From Prostheceraeus crozeri (taxonomy: Eukaryota > Platyhelminthes > Polycladida > Euryleptidae): a DNA stretch of 64,000 nt. The translations under genes and the position numbers were made by a program. This document shows, one piece after another, positions 1 through 12,079 of the stretch. The stretch spans positions 1-64,000 of the forward strand of contig CAJQUW010009225.1 in the NCBI GenBank assembly GCA_907163375.1. Reading direction: 5' to 3'. Position 1 is the first letter of the stretch; each line of letters starts with the position of its first letter. The notes under the pieces are model-generated. The model worked only from the letters and a program-made list of their open reading frames with translations. It ran no database searches and was not told the DNA's origin.

Positions 1-107
1 GCACGAAACTTAGGCATCAATTCTAATCAACACAAGGCACGAGCGGGCACGAGTGGGCACGAAGCCTTGGCGCCTAAGTTCGTGCCCATTGGTGCCTAAT
101 TTTTCTC
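1..107. repeat. GGCAC/GTGCC short-repeat cluster
   Basis: The first ~100 bases repeat the words GGCACGA and GTGCC in both orientations and contain GCCTAAGTTCGTGCCC. A related cluster with GCCTAAGTTAGTGCCC lies at 10,330-10,442. This is probably a terminal or subterminal repeat of an unidentified mobile element cut by the window edge. Confidence 0.4.
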
Positions 108-1537
108 TTTACGAAATAGAGCTTCTACATGGTACTGGAATCAGTATAATCCCTACCCTTTATTTATTACTATATCTTAAAGTGCTCTTCCGTTAATTAT
201 TCTGAATTAAAAGAAAGAAAAAGTTTCTATAATTCGATCATGCATATATTAAATTTCAAATGAATAAGAAGCAAAATATTGGATTTCTAGTATGCACAAA
301 GGGAATTACTTTTTGAGAATCTGAACAATTCAACATTGATGCATATATGAAGTACCATCAGATTCCATGAGCATTTTAAAACTATAAACATACTTCTCGA
401 AAAGTTCTGAATAATTCATATAACACGATTTCGAGTATACTTGCAAAACTCCAAGACATATGCGGCTATATAAAAATCAAAACGTTCAGAAATTTTTTTC
501 TACATTTACAAAGCGTGTCGTCTGAAACAGAGCGAGTCAAAAAAGCATACAGTGAAAGGCATTCAGTAAGTTAAAAAGTTTTTTTTGCAGCAAAATTCTT
601 AATAAATTATAATGTCATGGAAAACTTAGTTACGGAAATTCTTGAAAACTGTCTTATTCCAACGAAGTTTCAAAGTGACAATGTCAAAATATTTTTATGG
701 AAATGTACAATAAAGCTTTGAAGCTCACAATTTTTAGTTGCATTTCAAATCATTCAAATCAACACGAAAACGAGTTTGGACAATATTCGAGGGAATGCTT
801 GGAGCACAACAAGGCCGTCAATTGTCTGCAGAGTCCCTCATAATGATTGAGTATTTATATTGCTACCATAGGTGATAAAAAACAAAGCTAGGCGATTGAC
901 AACGAATGGTTATGAACAAACTAAATTGTAACGTGAATCTTATACAGATAATAGAAATGTCACAACAGTTAGGTTTGATGACGAAAACCAGTCGTGCAAC
1001 GTGAACATGTTTGTCTTGAAGTTCCAGTAGGGGATGACGGTTCAAAACATCATAATGGGGTAGTAAATTCCAATCGACAATGACTTCTGGGGAGAAAAAT
1101 GTTCTCGAGACTGAACTCTTAAAAATTTTGAAAACGCTTCAAGTCACAACCGCAAGATCGCGCAAGTTGAAGAAAAGTATCACAGAGAGTCAATCGAAGA
1201 TATCAAGTCGAAAACGTTTTGAGGGGTTGGAATTCTAAGGATTCGTAGACCGGCTTCGTAGGAATGCCCGTATAATGGCGCCATCAGTATCAAAGAATGG
1301 ACCCCATTTATCTCGAAGTTCCGGAGGAGGGCTGACAGATATTCCACAATATGTATTAATTTCCTGAAAATAAGAGAAAGAGCAGGTAAAAAATAAAATA
1401 TGATTCGTCTTTTTATTTCGCAATTGTTTGTTCATAAATGTAGTCGGCAAAAAATCCCACACAAGTGGCATGTAAGTCATGTACTGTACACACGTATGCA
1501 TCAAGGGATTGTCCATAATTACTTGACTCACCAATTA
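108..1537. other. AT-rich stretch, no gene recognised
   Basis: No conserved protein or RNA signature is visible. Short ORFs on both strands (60-99 codons) lack recognisable domains and look random. Confidence 0.5.
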
Positions 1538-2330
1538 CATTTTAAATTAATTGGAGCCAATTGGATTGATTGGCTGATACTCCAATTTCAATTTTATTAA
1601 ATTGTTCTAGAATAAAGAAATTTCACTTAATTGATTTGATATTTTTTCCAATATTCGCATTGATTTGCTGCTTTTATTCCAATTGCAAGCCAAATAATTG
1701 TTTAGCCGAGAGTGAAATATTCTAATTTACGCTGCTCTGCAGATATTTTTCTTTTCACAATTTTACAATTATAGTAAGCATTTCTGGTTGGCAAGCTAGA
1801 TTAACAAACGTTAAGATTCCTTACGAGTAGCCACAAATTAAATTCATGTTTGTTTCAAACCAGAGTAGACCAAGCAGCTCTAAAATGCAGGCGATAATTT
1901 CTCTACTCATATCGTCACTGATAAAAACAATGGATGAGAATCACGAACGCTTGTATAAACTATATGCAAAGGCATGAGAGCGAATGTAAGGAAATTATCG
2001 CTTGTTGATTGGTCTGACGAAGCAGTATTAAAAAATATAAGAGATGTTTATGCTGTGTAAGTGTATATAGTTTAAACCAAATCTTGGATTAAGGAAATTA
2101 ATAATTAATGCTTTCAAGTTGCAGAAACTGCCTCGAATTTTTGGATTCCATTTTCTCAATATTGATTCGCTCCATATTCCAACTACAATCATTTTGATTG
2201 ATATCATTTTCCAACTTCAATTGGTTAATTGGTTCACAATTTCCATTCCCAATTATTGATTGATATATTTTTCAATTTTAATCGATTGATTTCCTTGTCC
2301 AATTAAATTGCAATCAATTATTGAAATCTC
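1538..2330. repeat. CAATTGG/GATTGATTGG repeat tract
   Basis: Words of the type CAATTGGATTGATTGG recur at about 1,540-1,720 and again at about 2,150-2,330, partly in opposite orientation. The pattern resembles the subterminal AATTCC repeats of the hAT-type element at 50.7-53.5 kb, but no terminal repeat or target duplication was found here. Confidence 0.3.
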
Positions 2331-2814
2331 TGATAAGTATTGATGAATGACTATGATATTACTGAAAGTCCTTCACTATAGACTAGGAAGCATCGGAATG
2401 ATGGCTTTCCATCAGCATAGCTATCATCTACTATTCAATTCAAACATTTCTTCAAGCAAGCTGAATAAATTAAAAGAGGAAATTACAAGATGCAGTTAGA
2501 ATCATGTGACACAGTGAGACATTTACAGCAGTTGAATACATCTACAACTAAAGAATGCACCATCATGGTTCAGCTGTCTGTTCAGATTGTGTTTTTATGA
2601 ACACTATCTCAATAATATTTGAAACAGCTGGAGGATATGTTTAGATACATCGTGCTTAGAAAAGTTGTTAGAACAAGTATAGAGGACTCTTTTGAGACTA
2701 GGATTTTTTATTTTCAGGAATACAACTCAATTCTATGGTCAGATTAAACTGTCTGCAGATTTTTCAGCTATCTCTACCATTGAATAAACTGCCAGTGTAG
2801 CTGGATTCTGAAGT

Positions 2815-2915
2815 GTTCAGTATCCTAACCAAAGCCTTTAATAGCTTCGATTTAAATATGATGGAGGCTTTGTACATAAAAAAATCTAACCCTGATCTGT
2901 AAAAGACTGTTGAAC
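2815..2915 (+). pseudogene. Relic of a Penelope-like element, C-terminal tail
   Basis: Forward translation gives a run containing NMMEALYIKKSNP followed by a stop. It matches residue for residue in pattern the NILEAMYIKKLNP tail encoded by the PLE palindrome at 29.75-30.27 kb. This is the segment just after the GIY-YIG endonuclease in Penelope-like elements. Stops and divergence show it is an old dead fragment; its upstream part (2,500-2,800) is too decayed to frame. Confidence 0.55.
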
Positions 2916-3069
2916 CATGATGATCTGCATTATTCTTGACTGTAACATTGATCTGGTGCCTTTTTGATTCTTGAAGGTATTACAGAATGATTAATTATTG
3001 ACAGCTGCGATTAAATAATTCATACTCAATTTTTTTACCACCATATATTTTTATAAGATATTTAATTCT

Positions 3070-4315
3070 TTTTATGTGCATTCTGACAAGTACTCCGGCG
3101 CTGTGGCCTTGCGGTGGTGTGTTTTCTATGTGTCCGGAGGGAACTGGGGTCTTTCAGTGGGTTCCGGTTACTTTTCGGGTCTTTTCGGTGCATGTTTCGC
3201 GGTTTGTGAATCTCGTTCGTTAGATCGAGTATGGTTGTTTATTATGGTATGGGGGGGTATGCGGGGTCGGTCCGTTCGGGTTTTTCGGTGTTTGTTCGTT
3301 TTTTCACGGTTTTCGTTTCTTCGTGTTCGTTTTCGGTTAGTTTTCTGTCTTTTTCCTCGTTCGGATTCCTATTCTGGAATTCGGGTTTTCGTCTGTACGG
3401 TCTGGATTTCTGTTTCGTTTTTTCTTTCTCGATGGTTTCCTAAGGATCTTCCGTATGGTCGGTTGGTTTCTTTTTTTCTGTTTCAGGTTGATTCATGGTA
3501 GGGTTTGTTTGTTATCGGTGCGGATTCAATATGTTCGGGTATTTTTCGGGTCGGTCGGTTCGGTTTTCCAAGGATCATTCTATTTCGGGAGGGCTTCGCG
3601 CGGTCGGGTTTGCGTTGGATTCTAGCCGGTTTCTTTTGTTCGGTTGTTTTGTTCTCGGGGGAGGGATCTTTTAACGGTATTCCTTGATTTTTTTCGGTAC
3701 GTGGCAGGTTTTTTTGTTGTCGTGTTTTTGCAGACGGATTATATCATGTCGGTTTTTTTGTTCGTTCTTTCTTCGGTATTGTCAGTTTCTGTTTCGTGTT
3801 TAGGTTTCGGTATCTCGGTGTGGATGTTTTTTCAGTTTCTGTCCGGTTTTTTCGGTCTTCGTCTGGTTCGGATCGGATCGGTGGTTTCGGTTATTTTTAT
3901 CTTAGTTCTTTTGTTACTTTCATTTTTTCTCTTTCTCAGGTTTTCGCGGTTTCGGTTCGGATCTATTCGGTCTCAGGGGTTGTCGGGGTCTCGGTTCGGC
4001 TCGGGTCGACGTTTTTTCGGCGTCGGTTGGAGTCGCTTGGATCGAGATTTTTCGGTTCTGCTCGGTCGGTTTTTCTGGTGCGTGTAGTCCGGTGTCCAAT
4101 AGCAAGGTTCGATTCGGTTTCTCGGTTCGGTCTACATTTCGTTTCGTCGTTCGTATTGTGTATTTTGGTTTTTCTTTCATGCATGTCGTATTTCGTTTGG
4201 TCGGTTTAGGTATGTTAGTATCTGTGATTTCGGATTCTGCATCTCTCGGGGGTCTATTTCGGATTTTCTTCTCGTCTGGTTGTTCTCAGTTTTCGGATCA
4301 AACCTAAGACTTTTG
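3070..4315. other. A-poor, CpG-rich T/G tract with recurring TTCGG
   Basis: A ~1.25-kb block unlike its surroundings. On the plus strand it is rich in T and G, poor in A and full of TTCGG/TCGGT words. In 3,541-3,600 I count A 7, T 22, C 12, G 19, with at least seven CpG. Borders are sharp at about 3,070 and 4,315. It opens long ORFs on both strands (3,076-3,501 and 3,644-4,087 plus; 3,920-4,180 minus), but their residues merely mirror the base bias (F/S/V/R/G, or K/P/R/T), so I do not call them genes. No tandem period is obvious. Confidence 0.6.
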
Positions 4316-4540
4316 AAACAGGTACACTCTGCATTCTTGCTAAATACTCAGCTCTCAGAGAATCAGAGTGGGATAAATGACAACTTGGCAACATTGATGA
4401 AAGGTTTCGTGCCTAATGTGTCTCCGAGTATAAATACGGTTCATTTATTTAATGACGATATCATATTTCGAAAATTTGGACAAAAGCCGTTGCTCGTTCA
4501 GACATGGAACGTCAACGTCTGTCAGTGAGGGAGATTCTTC

Positions 4541-5103
4541 ATTCATTTGGAATTTCAAATTACTGAAAAAATGTCGCTTCCTTGATTACGACAAGTAATT
4601 TAAATGAATGCACTTGAGATAAAATCCCGACATGTTTCGTCCTGCGTAGTGTCAATGGTGCTAGCGGTTGATAGAGAATTCAAATTTATCATTGTCAGTA
4701 TCAGTAAATGACGACGCTATGTTGTTTTGGGTATTAAAGTTAATCAAGCTATAACTAAACCGCCGTCATGAACAGATCTGATGAGTTGCCACTACACAGC
4801 AATAGGCCTATGGTAAATTTGTATAATTCTCTAACAACTGCCAGCACAGGGATTGTATTTCACCTAAGGAAAAAACGCGGAATCGGGAAAAACCGGGGCT
4901 TGAATGCATAAATTTGAAATATTTACATCAAACAAATTTCGTGAAAAACGGAAAAGCCGTAAAATTGCGATCCCTGCACCAGCACCATTGACACTACACA
5001 GGACGAAGCATGTTGAGATTTTATCTTAAGCACAAAAATTTGAATTACTAGTCGTAACCAAAGGAGCGATATTTTTCAGTCATTTATTCTTTGAAATTCA
5101 AAA
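4541..5103. repeat. Diverged inverted repeat (PLE-type foldback)
   Basis: Arms at about 4,541-4,660 and 4,980-5,103 are reverse complements over ~120 bp with substitutions. They share a block around CACTACGCAGGACGAAACATG (minus strand, left arm). The GACGAAACATGTC word resembles the hammerhead-containing ends of PLEs, but a proper core cannot be built here. The ~320-bp centre holds no coding signal. Confidence 0.55.
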
Positions 5104-7950
5104 ATACATGCAATTGATTCCAAAGCGGCACGCAAGTGGATATAGGATAGGAGCTGTCAGTCAATTAGAAATGAAAAATATAGATTTGATCATCTATAAT
5201 AGCAATAAAAGCTGATTAAAAGAATTTCAGTGCATGAATTGTATCACTGAACTTTTGCTTGAACATTAATTTAACTTCAATCCTTTTAGTGCATAGCTAA
5301 CTTATCAAAATTTATTTGACTTAAATCACCTTGTTAGTGTCTGTCTACAGTATCTGTAATATTTGTTAACGGAAATGTATTCTATGTTTATTCATCCATA
5401 ATAATTTGACGCTGTAGCACCAACGCAACCAAAGCTAGTACCAACTTTCTATAAAGGGCTTACACCGAATTGAAAACCAAGCATTCTACGAGTAATAATA
5501 CATGTAAGCAACCCATCTTTTTCATCTTTATTCAGATAGGCCTATACATGAAATAAACGGCGCGATCGTTTCTTAACCGAGACTTCGATGTGTTGGTATT
5601 GGTCTGAATATAGTCTACTAAATTTGATGCTGTTATTAACATGAGCGAGCGGATAGCTAAATGTTATTTGACATTAACAGACTGGAGAAGTTTACTCAAC
5701 AACTTTAAATTGAGAAACCTCTAATGAATCCATCCAACAGGGTATAGCACTAAATTTTCAGTTAAAACAACTGAGCAAGATCAATATGATCCAATCCGTA
5801 GATATGTTGACAGGTATTTTGATCTTAATCAGTATGGAGAATTCATCAATTGTTTAGCAGTTAATCTGGTACGAGCAAGCTATTCTCAAGTAGGCCTACA
5901 GGCTTATGAGATGAATTAAATTGCTGGATTCTTGACAAGGGCTAGTTGGAATAGCAGATAGAAACTGTGAATCCACCACTCTACCGCTGATGTCTAAACA
6001 GCCTGAAATTCGATAATTGAATTATCGAAGAAATCAAGCTAGCAACTTTATCCTCGTCTACATGGATAACTTGAGAAGGTAATGCCGTTATCGGATTAGT
6101 CTAGTGCCTAATCGAGTACAAACATAAGCTCAAATGATAGATGTGGACCATTGTCTTCACCAAGCTTGAAAAAATCTTCAGAAATCGAAGTTTGATTGGG
6201 AAAATGTAAAAGGAAAACTGGAAAACTAATTCACCAGGTCAATTAATGAAATTCATGAAAACAAACTTTATAATGCATAATGTGCATGTTATACATATAT
6301 CATACCATTTAGAAAAATTAATGTTACATATGGAGTTTACTGAAACTCGAATTGCTTTTCCTTCGTTGTTTAATTGAAACTTTGGAACGGTGAAAGGAAA
6401 AGATAGGCCTGTATAATTAACCGAAACTGCGGTCAGTTCCCTAAGGAGGCTCTCACCAGATAAAATTTTTCATTGAATAATTATGGGCATGAGAGTTATT
6501 ATCGTACTCATTTGTACAAATCACAATACTTTCTTTTGTCGACATTTCTCAACACTTTAATCCTAACACTATTCGCGATTTCACAGGAGCGACTAAATGG
6601 TCCGAAAAATGCTTTTTTTGACATACATGTATTTAGCCGCACAAAATATGGTGCATAATAATAATAATTTCAAATTTACAACTGCGTTCAGTATAAAAAT
6701 GGGTTGGAAGAAGTCGGCATTCCCCAGTTCACAAGGAAACGCAGTATTTTGGTCACCGTCCATGCTAATATTCTGTAACCCCACTGACTACCGTAAAATA
6801 TGACGAGTAGTCCGTACTCTTGGGACCATGATTCCCTATCTTTCACAAAGCGCGCCATCTGCTCTTTTTATAAATCAAATTCTCTCAGTCAATGCCGAAA
6901 TATTTGTCTGGTTATTCGCATTTTGGTACACTGTTGCCGGCACTTGTAGGTAATCTCCCCCACGTTTTCAAATTTGTCTAAAATCCTTAGAATTGAATCA
7001 GTTGTCACACAACTTCAGCTCCAAATTTTTGAGATTATCTTCTATGCAAAATATTATCAAATCGGACAGGTGATTTTGAATTTTAGATGACAAATTGAAG
7101 TGTGACGATGTCAGCAACTTGATCTGACTTCGTCTGTTCGACGCATTATTGTTGTGTGCATTGTTCTCTCTCCCTCTTCGTCTCATCATTAACTGCTGTC
7201 TAAAATCTTCCCATGACCACTACCCTACCACACATTTCTGAAGTTGAATATGGCAAATGGAAAGGATGTGGTATGGGTTATTATACTTCATCAGTTGTCG
7301 CGACATAACTTTGTTGACCTACATGTAGTGCTATCTGCTCAGTGCTCAGACGATGAGGTCAGGCACTGATGAAGCCGCTGACATCGCTACACTTCACGTT
7401 ATCGTCTCTAATTCAAAAAGCACTTGTCCGATTTGCATAAACATTTGCATGTGGTTAGAAAATATACTCAAATACTAGTATCTGAAGTTTTGTGATTTAT
7501 TCATTTAAACTGATGATTTTAGACAAATTTGAAAAGGTGGGGAGATGACCCATAAATACCCGATTGATTACATACGAATGTTTTTTATCAGTCAATATGG
7601 TACAAGCTCTCTTGAATAGCGGATTTGAAATCAGCAAAAGAAACATTTAGTAAAATGAATTATTATCTGAAAATGATGATCTATGGTTGTTAAATAATAT
7701 GTAAGAGTAATGAATAAATAAGCCTTCCCAATAAAAAAATAATTATCTAAATACAGCGTTGAGTTAACATATTTATTGACTTAGGAGGAATTGTTTCAAA
7801 CATCCATGTTCAGCACACCCTAACATGCACGGATGACTGATAGCCATAGTTGTCATCATGTAAAAGTCAGTTCAAAAGTTCAGTCATTAAATATTGTGCA
7901 TCCTTAAGACTAGATCATTCACTAGGCCTACCTTTCAGATGGCATTTTAC
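5104..7950. other. AT-rich stretch, no gene recognised
   Basis: Only short ORFs without recognisable domains (for example 6,473-6,658 and 6,998-7,189). No RNA gene, TIR pair or tandem array was seen. Confidence 0.45.
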
Positions 7951-8443
7951 ATGCCATATTGGCCATTTGATTAGCATAATTTCCAATTTGAGCTAGAAAA
8001 TAGTATCAAATTCTGGTATCGAAGTCTTGGAGCCATGGCCCGGCAGTTCTCCTGACTTGAAAACCATCGAGAACTGTTGGGCTGTGGTGGAGAAGCGAGT
8101 TGCGCAACGGAACCCACTTCTCTCAATGATGTCAAGAAGACGGTAATAGTAGCGTGGACCACCGAAATTAACGAAGAGTATTGAAAGAGGCTGATTGAAT
8201 CCAGTGCCGAAACGCATAAGCTGTCCTGAAGGCCATGGGAGGACCAACAAAGTATTGACATTGACTGTATTGTTGAAGTAATAGCCTTAGATTTCGTAAT
8301 TTTTGAATGAGCGCAATAAGTAAAAATCACGCTATTAACCTGGGCACATATTTCAGGAGTTGGAATAGATGTTGTTGCATCAATATACTATTTTCAAACT
8401 CAAATAGAAAATTATGCTAATGAAATGGCCAGCATGGTATGTG
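7951..8443. mobile_element. Tc1-type transposon remnant with inverted ends
   Basis: About 43 bp at 7,951-7,995 reappear inverted at 8,397-8,443 (shared core GGCCATTTGATTAGCATAAT with mismatches). Between them lies the C-terminal end of a Tc1 transposase on the plus strand. The ~0.5-kb length and missing catalytic N-terminus indicate an internal deletion derivative. The outermost ends and TA duplications are not clear. Confidence 0.6.
8035..8270 (+). pseudogene. Tc1 transposase C-terminal fragment
   Basis: Forward translation from 8,035 reads WPGSSPDLKTIENCWAVVEK, matching the end of the DDE domain of Tc1 transposases, where the glutamate of IEN is the third catalytic residue, followed by KRVAQRNP. 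A frameshift follows near 8,100; the next frame gives NDVKKTVIVAWTTEINEEY, and two TGA codons interrupt the rest. The protein is dead. It sits inside the inverted repeats at 7,951-8,443. Confidence 0.7.
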
Positions 8444-8449
8444 GGCATG

Positions 8450-10329
8450 CGAATGCTAGTGCATTTGGCATCAGCATTTGACCTAATGTCCCAGCAAGCA
8501 ACTCAATGTAACAATAATTAGCTATTTTCTAGTCTCCCCTTGCCAGTAGCTAATAGGCAGTTCTCTCTTTTCGGGAGTTTCAGGACCATCAGATGGCCAC
8601 CTCTACAATTCTGATTTTAATGTCTTTCTTAATTCATTTATCCTGCGGGCATCGAGCATCAAATGGCCTGTCGAAACCCTGATTTTTAAGGTGAATCATT
8701 GCGACGAGTTGCAATAAAAACTCGCACATTACGTTTCCGGTGGAACCTACTCAACGAGCGCGCAGCTTGTGACGTCACATACGAGTCCTATTCGTCGTCA
8801 GCATAAGCTATACCCGATATCTAAGTTACTCGTGTTCCTGGTGCTATGATCCCTTTTGATTTCATGCGATTTACATAACAAAACATGCCATGGGGGAAAC
8901 CATTAACATTCATTTGTTAACTGTATGTACGCGCCTAATACAATAATCGTGGTCTCGGCACTGAAATCTTGGGATCTCGAACGCCTAAAAAATGGTCGAG
9001 ATCTCGTGATCGAATTTATTACTCTGAAGTAAGATTCAATAGATCGTTAGCCACACATTTTGTCCATTTGAAGCCGTGTAACATATAGCATTGCATTTTT
9101 TATTTTACAATGCCATTTAACCGCAACATTATGAAAATGAGATCGAATATACAAAACTCCATTTTACTTCGGAATGAATAGTTTTCAACCATTGTGTATG
9201 GTTTCAAGTTTCCATTGCATTGAACAAAGACCCTAGTTTCATATATGTTTTATAATACCTAAAGAACCGCTTTCTGAATATCGTCTTGAAGCAAATATGA
9301 ATGGAATGGTTCTCACCTCGAAAATGGGACACTGATCTTAATTTCACTTGAAGTTTCCAAATGGATGTTGCATGAACAGTGCAATACACAAAGAAAAAAT
9401 CACACGAATATGAAAGTCGTCCAGTTAACACTTTCACCTTATTCCAAGACAGCTGTCAGTCGACAGAGTGATGCATAATCACGATGTCACTGCCGCACTG
9501 AACATTCGGGAACACGGACTCTCGGCAGTTGGCATTCAGTCGTTAACGTGTCTATAGTAACGCGTTGTGAGGAAGGTCGAATAATAACGACTTCGAAGGG
9601 CGGTATCAATGCTGGAATACAACATGATGATTCACAATCAGTCAAGTGAGGAAATTCCAAAAGAGTAGCGTAACTATCTATGGCCATCTCTTCACAATAG
9701 GAGCTGTGACTTTTTAATTGGATCCAGTGATTTCGTTGAAACCTCACAATACACATGCTTCTATTATTAGGTAGCCAACTATTAAAGTGTGTCGCCCGCT
9801 CCGGTAGTAAAACAGAGCGTAAACATGACTTAAGTTAAGAGAGCATTTCTTTCCAAGAAATATTTGCTCTATCTGCGCTTGCAGTATGCAGCGAAGCATC
9901 AAAATGCATCATACTGAGATTTGAGTGGACGTTGGTCTTGTCGGAAAGCTGAATTACACAAATCATTTGATATTTGGCTTAGTACATTATATTTCCAAGG
10001 ATGCATGAATATTTTCAAACGAACTCATGTCGTACTTACCTTTTTCCATACAACACCTTTTTCTGTTCTTTAAATATGATTTTGCTTGATTCAAGCCCAC
10101 ATGCTATCCTGAACAGCTGTTGTCGCAAGCGTTACTCAACAACACTTCACGGATGGAAGAATGAAAGAATGTCTTAAATGCTAGAGACTCAAACAAAGGA
10201 GATTTAAATTTGACGAGTTGAGTAATTTGAAGCTTAGATGGCTTAATTTCGAATAAATTAACCTCCTAATTAGCAATCGTAAATGAAGAAAATTTTCTTT
10301 GTGGTTTTTACCAGATAAACAAATATTTG
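8450..10329. other. AT-rich stretch, no gene recognised
   Basis: Minus-strand ORFs at 9,204-9,437 and 9,487-9,756 show no domain I recognise and no convincing splice context. Nothing else is visible. Confidence 0.45.
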
Positions 10330-10442
10330 GTTTGGTGCGTGTTAGTGCCTGGTGGCGCCTACTGGTGCCTCGAGGCACTAGAAAGGCACTAGCTAGGCAC
10401 TAACTGGCATGAAATTTCGGCTTCGTGCCTAAGTTAGTGCCC
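10330..10442. repeat. GGCACTA/GTGCC repeat cluster, related to window start
   Basis: Dense repeats of AGGCACTA, GGTGCC and GTGCCTAAGTTAGTGCCC. The last word matches GCCTAAGTTCGTGCCC near position 80. This is either a second copy of the same repeat family or the other end of one element. Confidence 0.45.
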
Positions 10443-11023
10443 TACAATTTACAGTGATACACATATCTGTATCTAATCCTTTTAGAAATGTGTCGCAACG
10501 GCAAATTTTGAGAAATTGACTTTTTCATTTTTTAGTATATTTTGGGTGGATACACATGTGCATAGATGTTCTTGACTTTCTCTGCAAAAGCTTCCATGCG
10601 TTCCTGTCATGAATAATACTGTTCAAATCTACCTTGGCCATAGTATGATACTTACATGAGAAAGCATTTCGAGGTTTTTCTACCTCTTCTTGTCGCAGAG
10701 GTTTATTGGCACCCGTATTCAATATGAAAGCAGATAAAATTGTTGAGCATTAAGAAGACTCATCAGCAGTTTCAGTGCAAATTGATTGCTAAACTCGGAA
10801 GCTGAGTAGCTTTAAGCGAAAATAATAAATCATTATTTCTTTACAGGTCACATGTGTAACAAGTGCACGAAGCTGACTTTCTATAAATTATGAATTCATT
10901 CATTGTTCATGGTATCTATAGGCTACTAGTCATTTCGTTGCAAGTAAAAGCGATTTAGATAAAATTGTCAATAATTCTATTGGATGCACCCGAGATAATT
11001 TGATGATAAAAGTCACAAAGTAT
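10443..11023. other. 3' flank of the DHRS1-like gene, nothing recognised
   Basis: No canonical AATAAA on the minus strand was found just downstream of the stop, and no other feature is seen. Confidence 0.4.
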
Positions 11024-12079
11024 TCATCCGAATTTGTTGCCTGATAGTGCAAGCATCCAGTAAGGTAACTTAACAAAGGATGGTACAACTTTAGCCAAAT
11101 TAGTGTATCCCGACATCTGTATTGCGGCCTTCATTTCGCGAATACTTCCAATGGTCTTTCCATCAATGTCTTTGAAGCCGTACTCAGCCCCTAACTCTGA
11201 TGTGAGGAGAATTTTACCCGTTTTGTTCATGATATTTTTGTCACCGGCCAGAGAGACAATTGCTTTGCCTGAAAATTCAGTTGTCTCTCCATTTCGGAAA
11301 GAATCACCCATCTTCGACATAACGGGATCATCTTTATATGCTTCTTCAATTTTACCACTATCAAGAGCGTGCTGTATCTCCTCTGTTCGTACAGCACCTG
11401 GCCATAAACTCACACATGCTATGGAGTGAGGTTTCAATTCAATTGCCATATCGGCAGCCATTCTATCAACTGCCTGCTTTCCAACACCGTAGGCAACATT
11501 GAAAACATATTTCAAGCCTCCAAATGATGATATATTCACGATTAGCCCCGACTTCCTTGGAACCATAATCTGAGAAGCATAAACTGAGCAGATGTAATGA
11601 TTTCGAAGTCCAACATTATTCACGTCATCCCACATGCCCACCGATTGTTCCCAAAATGGTTTCTTCAGATTGTCCATGATAGCATTGACAGCGGAGTATG
11701 CATTGTTGACCAAAATATCGAGCCGATTGTCCTGCTCAGACTTAATCTTTTCAAACAGTTGACGAATGTCTTCATCCTTACTATGGTCACATTTCACTGG
11801 AATGCAAATACCTCCACGTTCTGTAATTTCATTTGCTGTTGATCGGAGAGATCCTGGCACTACATTCTCTCCACTTGGTGGCTCCAAAGTTCTCCCTGTG
11901 ATGTACACGGTTGCTCCAGCTTCTCCAAGCTGCAAAGCTATTCCTCGACCGATTCCTCGAGATGCTCCAGTGACAAGACATACGCGACCAGATAAAGGCT
12001 TGGTTGAATCACTGTTTGCAGTGGACATGCTTGCTGCAGTGACACTCCTGATTGAACAACTAGCTGCGAATTGTGCCAC
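11024..12079 (-). CDS. DHRS1: DHRS1-like short-chain dehydrogenase/reductase, intronless
   Basis: A 351-residue uninterrupted ORF. Known for the family: SDR enzymes bind NAD(P)H through a Rossmann fold and reduce or oxidise carbonyl groups; mammalian DHRS1 is associated with ER membranes and steroid or xenobiotic carbonyls. Seen here: cofactor motif TGASRGIG at about residues 38-45, TGR at about 61-63, NNAY at about 125-128, the catalytic Ser in NISSFGG, and YGVGK supplying the Tyr and Lys. The VSLWPGAVRTEEI stretch and the C-terminal SGNKF ending fit DHRS1 rather than generic SDRs. The first ~27 residues (MAQFAASCSIRSVTAASMST region) extend beyond the usual start; a second Met at residue 18 is an alternative start, and the extension could be an organelle-targeting sequence. 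Odd: there is no intron, so it is either a single-exon gene or an old retrocopy; no stop or frameshift is present. Confidence 0.88.
   Translation of the reverse strand: MAQFAASCSIRSVTAASMSTANSDSTKPLSGRVCLVTGASRGIGRGIALQLGEAGATVYITGRTLEPPSGENVVPGSLRSTANEITERGGICIPVKCDHSKDEDIRQLFEKIKSEQDNRLDILVNNAYSAVNAIMDNLKKPFWEQSVGMWDDVNNVGLRNHYICSVYASQIMVPRKSGLIVNISSFGGLKYVFNVAYGVGKQAVDRMAADMAIELKPHSIACVSLWPGAVRTEEIQHALDSGKIEEAYKDDPVMSKMGDSFRNGETTEFSGKAIVSLAGDKNIMNKTGKILLTSELGAEYGFKDIDGKTIGSIREMKAAIQMSGYTNLAKVVPSFVKLPYWMLALSGNKFG

Noticed and set aside
3076-4307. Several 70-147-codon ORFs on both strands in the T/G-rich tract
   Set aside because: Their residues only reflect base bias, open frames exist on both strands at once, and no motif or splice signal supports coding.
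4541-5103. Hammerhead ribozyme at GACGAAACATGTC in the 4.5-5.1 kb inverted repeat
   Set aside because: No CUGANGA-type core or stem II could be fitted, so only the repeat is reported.
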